Positions 25,512 through 32,716 of a stretch of DNA of 64,000 nt are shown here, piece by piece. The notes below the pieces were generated by a model. The model was given only the letters and a program-made list of their open reading frames with translations, was not told where the DNA came from and made no database searches. The stretch's first letter is position 1. Each line of letters starts with the position of its first letter. Where the stretch lies: positions 62,001 through 126,000 of the IMG/VR virus record IMGVR_UViG_3300024259_000010. One strand, written 5' to 3'. A program made the translations under genes and the position numbers. This stretch comes from a virus.

Positions 25512-25542
25512 GGGGCCGTAAAACGCCCCTAATTTTTTTTTT
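25512..25542 (+). terminator. Rho-independent terminator
   Basis: GGGGC and GCCCC enclose an 8-nt loop and are followed by ten T residues, 8 nt after the stop of the 25030 gene. Confidence 0.75.
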
Positions 25543-25618
25543 AATTAATTAAAATTGACATTATATACGTAGACCGGGGGATAGATATTTGATAAATATT
25601 TCAACCTGTATATAGACA

Positions 25619-25626
25619 TATATTAC
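25619..25626 (+). promoter_or_regulatory. Early-type promoter motif TATATTAC
   Basis: TATATAGACATATATTACTTTATTG precedes the minigene at 25664 by 45 nt and the GyrB-like gene. The extended AGACATATATTAC block is identical to the one at 7309-7321. Confidence 0.65.
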
Positions 25627-25663
25627 TTTATTGTACAATATAATTTATAAATAGGAGTTAAGT

Positions 25664-25708
25664 ATGAATATCAATTTCACGAGCGTTAATTTTTGGAAAG
25701 GTAGATAA
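25664..25708 (+). CDS. 14-residue minigene leading the topoisomerase operon
   Basis: The ATG follows AATAGGAGTTAAGT and encodes MNINFTSVNFWKGR. Its last codons (GGAAAGGTAG) supply the ribosome site for the GyrB-like gene 3 nt later, so its translation could couple to or limit that of the topoisomerase. It matches the 7360 minigene in distance from the promoter motif. The peptide itself may be without function. Confidence 0.45.
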   Translation: MNINFTSVNFWKGR

Positions 25709-25711
25709 TTT

Positions 25712-28168
25712 ATGGCTAAGAAAAAATACTCAGATTCTTCCATTGTTTCATTGGAGGGTCTAGAACATATTAGACATCGTCCTGGTATGTATGGAGTAGA
25801 TCCATTTACTAAGCAAGGTATACATCTACTTGTAAAAGAAATACTGGACAATAGTGTCGATGAAGCCAGAATGGACCCTAATAATAAACATGTGATTAAA
25901 GTATGTTTCATTAAGAAGGGAAAAGGATTCCAATGTATCGTCCATGATAAAGGACGTGGTGTTCCATTGAACAAGATTGTCCCTGTGTTTACAAAACCTG
26001 GTACGTCTGGTAAATGGGGTGACTCTTATGATGCATCTGGTGGTACACATGGTGTTGGTGCTAAAGCAACAGTTGCTATGAGTTCCATGTTTTGTGCTAT
26101 CTCTTCAGTAGCAGGTCAAGGACGTGCAGTTCTTACTGTGAAAGATACTGATGTAACAAATCATAAAGTTGCTAAAAGCAAGAAGATTAAAGAGTCTGGT
26201 ACAACAGTTGTGTTTGAACCAGATCCTGAGATCATGCCGAACGTAATGGACTTCTTCGATGAAGATAATGCATATGATGACTTAAGATCATTGATGGAAT
26301 TCATTTCTGTATTCGTTCCAAATATTTCATTTGAGATATCAACATATTCAGTACCAGTTAAATACAAAGATCTATTAGGTGATATGAATGATATTCATAC
26401 GATGCTTAATACTCTCCCAGTTGAAATAATTGCAAATACTGAACATGTGTTAGAACGTGAACAATACTTACTTAAACAGATTGGATCTAACTCTAGAGTT
26501 ATTTGGAATGGTGGAACGGTTATACAAGAACCTATCTCTATTAAGATAACATCTGGTAAAAATAAAGATAAAGAAGAAGTCTTTAAGAAGATGAGTTATG
26601 AAGTTAATTTCTTTATGACTACAGATCATCTAATGCGACCACCGGGAACACTTGGTGCAGTAAACATGATCAACATCAATGATAAACAATCTGTACATAA
26701 CACTGGGTTAGACTTTGCTATTAAGAATAGTTTGATAGATTTTATGGAAGAAAAATATAAAGAGTTCTTTACTGACTTTTATACATTACCTATCCATAAG
26801 ATATCTATTGTCAATTGGCAACACGCTACATTCACAGGACAGCATAAACATCGGTTTACTAACAATGACTTCTCACATGGGTTTAAGAAATCTCTATCTG
26901 AACATTTTGCTCTCAAAGGCAAAGAGTATTGGAAAGAGTTATATGACCTTATCTCAGAAGATATCATTGCCAAGTATGATCGTAAAAATAAGCTTGACTT
27001 AAATCTAGCTAAGTCTGATAAGAACCTTGCGTTCGAGTTAAATACATTAGGTTGTTTCTATGAGTGTCGTTCATCTGACAGTAGTATTACAGAATTGATT
27101 ATCTGTGAAGGAGCTTCAGCTGGTGGTTGGGCTAAACAAGGACGTGATGCTGATACACAAGCTATCTTCCTATTGAAGGGTAAGCCGGTAAATGCATTAC
27201 AACTAGGTTTCCAAGCATCTATGAAGAATAAGATCTTTAATGATCTGGTTAAAGTATTAGGTACCACTCCTGGTGATACTGAACTTGAAGATCTTAGATT
27301 TGGTAAGATAGTTATTCTTGCTGATGCGGATAGTGATGGTTATCATATCTCAGCTTTGATTATCGGGATCTTGAATGAAATCAATCCACAAATATTATTG
27401 ACAGGTAAGGTTGCAATTGCAAGCCCACCATTATACATTGTGAAGATTAGAAACAATTCATTATTCGTACGTGATAAACAAGGATTGCTTGAGATTAAAT
27501 CAGAAGGTTATAAAGCAGTATTTGATATCAAACTTGTAACGGATGGGAACATAGCAAAAGCATATTCACTAAGATCAGATTATTATAAATCGTTCTGTCA
27601 TATGGTTGAGCATATCGGTTCTATCTTTAATAAAGTTGGTAATAAACTAAATATTGACGCTATTATCCTAGAGCAACTTACTCACTGTATTGATGATATT
27701 GAAACTTTGAACCCTACTGCCATATGTAAGAAATTGGGACTTAAGAGCTGTACATTTGAAAAAGGTTCCAATTCATTAATTCTAGATATTGGTGAAACAG
27801 ATATCGCCGTTCCATTAAATGGTTTGGTTGAGGATGTTAAGAAGTTTATTATACCTGAGTTAAAGATGATTAATTATGATCGAATTGACTTCATGGTATC
27901 TACACGACTATCACCACTATATCAAAATGAATTAATGAGTATTACAGAACTGTACTCTATATTTGAGAAAGTTAATAGGGAGTATGGTATCACACGAATG
28001 AAAGGTCTAGGTGAGATGGATAAGAATCATCTTAAGATGACATGTCTTGATCCTGCAACTAGAACATACATTAATGTGATAGCGCCAAGCTCAGTGGAAG
28101 CTATTTACAATCTATTAGGTGTTAACACTAAAGCTAGGAAAGAACTAGTTAATAGAAATGTTAAATAA
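25712..28168 (+). CDS. Type IIA topoisomerase ATPase/TOPRIM subunit (GyrB/ParE-like)
   Basis: This 818-residue protein has all landmarks of a GyrB/ParE subunit. The N-terminal GHKL ATPase carries HRPGMYG (22-28), E43 and N47 in KEILDNSVDEA, the DKGRGVP box and a GTHGVGAKA lid. The TOPRIM domain carries EGASAGG (E466), LLKGKPVNA, and DADSDG with D538, D540 and D542 for magnesium. The C-terminal GITRMKGLGEMD completes the family pattern. With the GyrA-like subunit at 29462 it would make a heterotetramer that cuts and passes double-stranded DNA, for replication and packaging topology. It is led by an early-type promoter and a minigene. The chain is a single gene, unlike the split gp39/gp60 of T4. 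Confidence 0.93.
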   Translation: MAKKKYSDSSIVSLEGLEHIRHRPGMYGVDPFTKQGIHLLVKEILDNSVDEARMDPNNKHVIKVCFIKKGKGFQCIVHDKGRGVPLNKIVPVFTKPGTSGKWGDSYDASGGTHGVGAKATVAMSSMFCAISSVAGQGRAVLTVKDTDVTNHKVAKSKKIKESGTTVVFEPDPEIMPNVMDFFDEDNAYDDLRSLMEFISVFVPNISFEISTYSVPVKYKDLLGDMNDIHTMLNTLPVEIIANTEHVLEREQYLLKQIGSNSRVIWNGGTVIQEPISIKITSGKNKDKEEVFKKMSYEVNFFMTTDHLMRPPGTLGAVNMININDKQSVHNTGLDFAIKNSLIDFMEEKYKEFFTDFYTLPIHKISIVNWQHATFTGQHKHRFTNNDFSHGFKKSLSEHFALKGKEYWKELYDLISEDIIAKYDRKNKLDLNLAKSDKNLAFELNTLGCFYECRSSDSSITELIICEGASAGGWAKQGRDADTQAIFLLKGKPVNALQLGFQASMKNKIFNDLVKVLGTTPGDTELEDLRFGKIVILADADSDGYHISALIIGILNEINPQILLTGKVAIASPPLYIVKIRNNSLFVRDKQGLLEIKSEGYKAVFDIKLVTDGNIAKAYSLRSDYYKSFCHMVEHIGSIFNKVGNKLNIDAIILEQLTHCIDDIETLNPTAICKKLGLKSCTFEKGSNSLILDIGETDIAVPLNGLVEDVKKFIIPELKMINYDRIDFMVSTRLSPLYQNELMSITELYSIFEKVNREYGITRMKGLGEMDKNHLKMTCLDPATRTYINVIAPSSVEAIYNLLGVNTKARKELVNRNVK

Positions 28169-28178
28169 TTGAATAAAC

Positions 28179-28214
28179 ATGGGGTATGAAATACTACCCC
28201 ATGTGATTTTTTAA
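28179..28214 (+). terminator. Stem-loop after GyrB-like gene
   Basis: ACATGGGGTA pairs with TACCCCATGT across an 8-nt loop, followed by GATTTTTTAAAGG, which also supplies the next ribosome site. It may attenuate rather than fully stop transcription into the operon. Confidence 0.65.
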
Positions 28215-28227
28215 AGGTAAAATATAT

Positions 28228-28983
28228 ATGGAACCTGAAAGCGTAATTAAAGTACCAGATAAAAACATATTTATCAATGATACAATCTTTAATATACATG
28301 AACGACTTTGTGGCAATTGTACCAACAGATTCCTTATAGAAGCATATCTATATATGATTATAAATATTCGAGAGATTGGATATAATGAAAAATTAAAACA
28401 AGTTGATCAACATTATGTTGATACAATAAAAATGATTATTCAAATGATTATAGATAGACTCACGGAATTAAACAATGGTACAATCTATGGATTTTTTATA
28501 GGTGATAATAATATCCAAAGTTATGCATCACTATTAAACTGTATTAAGTATAAAGATCATCCACTTGATGTAATACTTATGTTTTTGATTATTATAAATT
28601 ATAAGTTTAATGTATTCCTGTCAAAAGATTTAAATATAAAATCTGATGTGTGGGAAGAAATTAATATTTATAAGATATTAGTTCGCAGATCATCTGTTAT
28701 GCAAGAATCAAAAGTGGTGAACAACACTGCAGTTTTTGATAGAGTATTAGATGATGAGATGAGAATCGATAAACTTTACATGAAGAACTGGTTGATAACT
28801 AATCTGTATAATAATAGATTGTTTAACAACTTGAACAATAGAGATTATCTAGTGAACCATACCGCACTAGTATCGTTTATGTTATATTTTGTCACATATG
28901 TGTATTCCACGCAATATAGATATATAGATGAAGTGTATACGTTTCTTGATAAACATATACATGAAGTCTTATCGGATAAATAA
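28228..28983 (+). CDS. Unrecognised helical protein between topoisomerase genes
   Basis: This 251-residue protein starts behind TAAAGGTAAAATATAT. It is rich in Ile, Asn and Tyr, almost entirely helical, and has a CGNC pair near residue 29. Hydrophobic stretches (PLDVILMFLIIINYKFNVFL) are probably buried helices. It has no recognised family. Its place between GyrB-like and GyrA-like genes hints at early DNA metabolism. Confidence 0.45.
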   Translation: MEPESVIKVPDKNIFINDTIFNIHERLCGNCTNRFLIEAYLYMIINIREIGYNEKLKQVDQHYVDTIKMIIQMIIDRLTELNNGTIYGFFIGDNNIQSYASLLNCIKYKDHPLDVILMFLIIINYKFNVFLSKDLNIKSDVWEEINIYKILVRRSSVMQESKVVNNTAVFDRVLDDEMRIDKLYMKNWLITNLYNNRLFNNLNNRDYLVNHTALVSFMLYFVTYVYSTQYRYIDEVYTFLDKHIHEVLSDK

Positions 28984-28986
28984 GCA

Positions 28987-28994
28987 TATATTAT
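28987..28994 (+). promoter_or_regulatory. Variant early-type promoter motif TATATTAT
   Basis: GCATATATTATTTATATAGA matches the 17334 site in 19 of 20 positions and lies 37 nt before the start at 29024. Confidence 0.5.
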
Positions 28995-29023
28995 TTATAT
29001 AGAATCTAAGCAGAAGGGTCAGA

Positions 29024-29452
29024 ATGATAAAAGAGATGTTAAAGACGTTAGATGATATCGATACGTCACAACAACCAGAAGAGGATCATCCAATCGGTGG
29101 AACTGAAGTGTTCACTGAGGATGACATATTTAAGACAGATAATATATTATCACGTCTAATGAGAGCTGTTTTTGTAAAAGAGAAAATAACTATTCAAGAG
29201 ATTACATTTAAGCAACGAGAGTTCCTAATAACAATGGATACCGATCCTGCTAAATTCTCTACAGCAAGAACAAACCTTATCGCAGCATTATGCCGAACAT
29301 CAGTTTCATTTAATAAATTCTATGAAGCTATCGTAAACATACTTGGTTACAAGATGGATATAACGGTAACACTAACAAAGAACGGTAAATCTAAATCGTT
29401 CACATATAGTGAGATTGTTCCATCTCAAAGTAACGCAGATAGAAATGTATAA
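29024..29452 (+). CDS. Unrecognised small protein upstream of GyrA-like gene
   Basis: This 142-residue protein follows CAGAAGGGTCAGA and an early-type promoter. The first 35 residues are acidic and disordered (TSQQPEEDHPIGGTEVFTED). The rest is a small alpha/beta domain ending in VTLTKNGKSKSFTYSEIV. It ends 9 nt before the GyrA-like gene. No motif is recognised. An accessory to the topoisomerase is possible from context alone. Confidence 0.45.
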   Translation: MIKEMLKTLDDIDTSQQPEEDHPIGGTEVFTEDDIFKTDNILSRLMRAVFVKEKITIQEITFKQREFLITMDTDPAKFSTARTNLIAALCRTSVSFNKFYEAIVNILGYKMDITVTLTKNGKSKSFTYSEIVPSQSNADRNV

Positions 29453-29461
29453 AGGAGTGAT

Positions 29462-31708
29462 ATGGAAGGTGTAGAACATAATTCAGACACTGTCCAAGCC
29501 GATGCTATTATTGAAGACTATTTGACTGAATACGGTATACACACCCATCGTACTAAGATCACTAATGTGATTGATGGGTTGAAGCCAGTCAATAGACGAA
29601 TACTATTAGTTCAGGATACGACAACACCTCGCAAGGTGGCTGCCATAACAGGTAGTGTCATGGAAAAGTATCACCCACATGGTGATGCAGCTATAACAGA
29701 TTCTATTGTTAGAATGGCACAGCCGTTTAATATTAAGATAACGTTATTGCACAGTACATCAAACATTGGCGACTATGGTGGTGAAACCGCTGCAGCTGGT
29801 CGATATTTAGATGTAGGAGCTTCACAGTTTGCAATTGATTGTTATAGTAAAGGTATTGACAAGAAGACCTTTGAGTATCAACAAACAGAGATTGGTGATG
29901 GTAATGTAGAACCTAAGTTCTTTATTCCTAAATTACCAATGGCTTTACTTGTTGCAAACTTTGGTATTGGATTAGCGTATAAATCAGAACCCGTTACATT
30001 AAATATGGGTGATGTATGTAAGCTAGTAAACAAATATCTAAAACTTAAAACACAATATGGAAAAGCATTATCTTACGAGTTGTTGTATACAAAGCTTGCT
30101 AAGTATTGTATTCCAGATTTTCCAATCAACGTATTACTACGAAATAAACAACAGTTGTTAAATAGTTATGAACAGGGTTCATTCTCCGTATCAACTTTAG
30201 TAGATGGTACTATGGATATATCCCCACATTCAATTACAATTAGAACTATGCCTTATGGTGTTAAACCAAAAGAGATATGGGCTAAATTGGGATTAATGCG
30301 TAAAGATAAAGCAACTAACTTTGTTAATTCAAATATTCAACGTATTGAGGATTATGGTAATGGACCAGATGAAACACAGATTGTATTATCATTAAAACGA
30401 GGTATTTCCCCATTCTCTATACTAACTGAATTAAAACACTTGATTGGATTTACAAAACGTTGGACACCCAATTACTTGTATTCAATGCCTGACAATAGTC
30501 TTAACTATCTCAATCCAATTACTGTAATGGAAGCTTGGTATGAAGAACGTACTAAATCTATCAAAGCAGAACTTAGAATTGGACAACGGCGTAACTTGGA
30601 AGAGATACGTAAAGTAACAGCACTGATTAAAATTGGTGATAATATTTTAGACGTTGTTAAGATACTACGAAATGCTACCTCAGTAGAAGATGCGTATCCA
30701 TTGCTTATGAAAAAGTATGAGTTGACTAAAGCTCAGACTATGACTATCATGAAGTATCAATTAGCTAACATTCCAAAGAAATCCAAAGAGGAACTCGCGG
30801 TAATGTTAGCCAATGTTAAAGAAGCAAATAATGAATTGCAATCTAAATTCTTTAATATTGATAAGCAGATATCTCAAGATGCTGAGACACTCATGACTAG
30901 GTATCCGGTGTATGCAAAACGTTCCTGTAATACTTCAAAAACCATTGGTTACATAGCTACTATGGGAGGGGTAATTCAGTTCAGTTCATATGAAGAGTTA
31001 TTCTCTTTATTAACAGAATTTACAAAACAAACTGTAAAAATGGAATTATATCCACATAGGCCTAAGCATAAATATCTAATGCATGAGTCAACAGTTATGT
31101 CTAACGATACAATATCATTACCTAAAGAGAATGTAGGTACTCGTATTGTAGCATGTAAGAATATGTTAAAGTATACTATCGTGTTAGATAAGAAACGTTG
31201 TGTGTTCCGTATGAACAAGATTGTACATGCTAATCTAGGTAAGAGTAAATTGTTCTATACCAATGATCGTATTATCTCCATATCTAAAACAGGTGATGTT
31301 CAATCTTTGAATGCATCTGATATACCACTTAGAAATAATATTAATAGTAGAGGTGTTAATTCAAATCATGCATTCATTGGTAGTTTACCAGATGATGAAT
31401 TCTGGGTTGCGTATTCAATTGAGAAAAACATTATAGTATTCCAAAAGGTACAAATTGGTGGAAGGATTATGCTACCACCAGGAACAATAACTAAGACTCA
31501 TATATTTGGAATATTCCCAACGACAGGTGTAGCTGGGTTTAGTATATCAGATGACTGTGTTAGTAAGAGTGCTATTAGACATATCTTAGTTGAAGATACC
31601 TCAGTATTCAATACTGATAAAGTTGTAATTAAAATTAATAGTAAAGTTAATAATGATTATGATGTTAAGATCAGTAACATTGCAGGTCTATATAGAATCA
31701 ACAAATAA
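29462..31708 (+). CDS. Type IIA topoisomerase cleavage subunit (GyrA/ParC-like)
   Basis: This 748-residue protein starts behind AAAGGAGTGAT. It has the GyrA/ParC core: DGLKPVNRRIL (38-48), KYHPHGDAAITDSI (69-82), GNIGDYGG-like NIGDYGGE (101-108) and the catalytic tyrosine Y115 in AAGRYLDV. Residues about 400-500 contain the coiled-coil stalk (KKSKEELAVMLANVKEANNE). The C-terminal 230 residues are beta-rich, like a reduced DNA-wrapping propeller, but no GyrA box (QRRGGKG) is visible, so decatenation or relaxation is more likely than supercoiling. It acts with the 25712 product. Confidence 0.93.
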   Translation: MEGVEHNSDTVQADAIIEDYLTEYGIHTHRTKITNVIDGLKPVNRRILLVQDTTTPRKVAAITGSVMEKYHPHGDAAITDSIVRMAQPFNIKITLLHSTSNIGDYGGETAAAGRYLDVGASQFAIDCYSKGIDKKTFEYQQTEIGDGNVEPKFFIPKLPMALLVANFGIGLAYKSEPVTLNMGDVCKLVNKYLKLKTQYGKALSYELLYTKLAKYCIPDFPINVLLRNKQQLLNSYEQGSFSVSTLVDGTMDISPHSITIRTMPYGVKPKEIWAKLGLMRKDKATNFVNSNIQRIEDYGNGPDETQIVLSLKRGISPFSILTELKHLIGFTKRWTPNYLYSMPDNSLNYLNPITVMEAWYEERTKSIKAELRIGQRRNLEEIRKVTALIKIGDNILDVVKILRNATSVEDAYPLLMKKYELTKAQTMTIMKYQLANIPKKSKEELAVMLANVKEANNELQSKFFNIDKQISQDAETLMTRYPVYAKRSCNTSKTIGYIATMGGVIQFSSYEELFSLLTEFTKQTVKMELYPHRPKHKYLMHESTVMSNDTISLPKENVGTRIVACKNMLKYTIVLDKKRCVFRMNKIVHANLGKSKLFYTNDRIISISKTGDVQSLNASDIPLRNNINSRGVNSNHAFIGSLPDDEFWVAYSIEKNIIVFQKVQIGGRIMLPPGTITKTHIFGIFPTTGVAGFSISDDCVSKSAIRHILVEDTSVFNTDKVVIKINSKVNNDYDVKISNIAGLYRINK

Positions 31709-31721
31709 AATATTAAAGATA

Positions 31722-31758
31722 ACACGGTACTGCATTACGCAGTACCGTGTATTCTTTT
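31722..31758. terminator. Terminator between convergent genes
   Basis: ACACGGTACTGC and its complement form a 12-bp stem over a 5-nt loop, followed by ATTCTTTTTTT. Confidence 0.8.
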
Positions 31759-31759
31759 T

Positions 31760-32647
31760 TTATTTTTTTACAACCTGTCCAAGTAACTTACCATATGTTA
31801 ATGTAACATGTACTGAGTACATATATGAAGCATACATTAGACTATTGAAATTTTTTAATGTTTCCACTGGATCTAATTCAGGATGTTCATATCCAAACTC
31901 ACCAAGCTTAATACGTTTTAATAAATTCTCAATATGTAGTAACTTCTTATATATAACTCTTGAGAACTCAACATTAGTTTCACAGTCTTGTATGAACTCA
32001 GATATGTTACTATTATCGTAGAACATTTTTCTTCCACGTTTCTTCATATCTAAATTCAAAATATGTGGAGTTACGTTTTTAGTCACAAAAAACCCAAGTT
32101 CTTCACGGGTATTTACCCAAGTATTCTTAGACATCTTCTGGTTGAAGATACATATGTTGGATGCTAATTTATTGTGATAGTTCTCTAATTCCTGATTACT
32201 GATAATGGACTTTTTATCATCCATAGATATAGCCATAGTAAAATAATATTTACCAGTTGATCTAAATTTAACACTTTCAAAACGTTTTAATTTTTTAAGA
32301 GTAAATTCATTCTTATCAATAATACGTTTAAAGTTAGATTTGATATTCATAACTAATCTTTTGATCAGATCGAACATACGTCTAATAATATCTTTAATAG
32401 TTGAATTAATTGCTTCAAGAGATTCTTGAATATCCTCTAGTACATCCTCATTATCATTAGATAAGTTTATAACTCCATCTAATTCAGATCTAACTAATTC
32501 AGATACTGTTTCGGTGACACCATATTCTCCAATAACAGAATGTAAACTAGATAGATTACTAGAGGTTACTCTGAGATCTAATATATCATTGTACATCCGT
32601 TCTATATGTAAAGAATATGATTGATATTCTCTATTGGTATCTAACAT
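31760..32647 (-). CDS. Helical protein, internal-head-protein-like
   Basis: This 295-residue protein starts behind AGGAAAAAATC. Residues about 41-70 (GEYGVTETVSELVRSELDGV) match the start of the 32717 product (QFGIDDSMVSLLKGELKDI) in spacing and character: E/QxG-V/I-x3-V/M-S-x-L-x3-EL. I associate this pattern with the N-terminal module of internal or minor head proteins of jumbo phages. It is followed by a basic amphipathic helix (IIRRMFDLIKRLVMNIKSN). A packaged, DNA-associated virion protein is an inference. It sits downstream of the 32717 gene, separated by a terminator. Confidence 0.45.
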   Translation of the reverse strand: MLDTNREYQSYSLHIERMYNDILDLRVTSSNLSSLHSVIGEYGVTETVSELVRSELDGVINLSNDNEDVLEDIQESLEAINSTIKDIIRRMFDLIKRLVMNIKSNFKRIIDKNEFTLKKLKRFESVKFRSTGKYYFTMAISMDDKKSIISNQELENYHNKLASNICIFNQKMSKNTWVNTREELGFFVTKNVTPHILNLDMKKRGRKMFYDNSNISEFIQDCETNVEFSRVIYKKLLHIENLLKRIKLGEFGYEHPELDPVETLKNFNSLMYASYMYSVHVTLTYGKLLGQVVKK

Positions 32648-32668
32648 GATTTTTTCCTAAGAAAATAA

Positions 32669-32707
32669 ATATAACTAGTGTGATAATTAATATCACACTA
32701 GTTATAT
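32669..32707 (-). terminator. Terminator downstream of acidic-tail gene
   Basis: A 17-bp perfect stem (ATATAACTAGTGTGATA) over a 5-nt loop lies 10 nt after the 32717 stop on the minus strand. Confidence 0.75.
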
Positions 32708-32716
32708 CATTTATGA

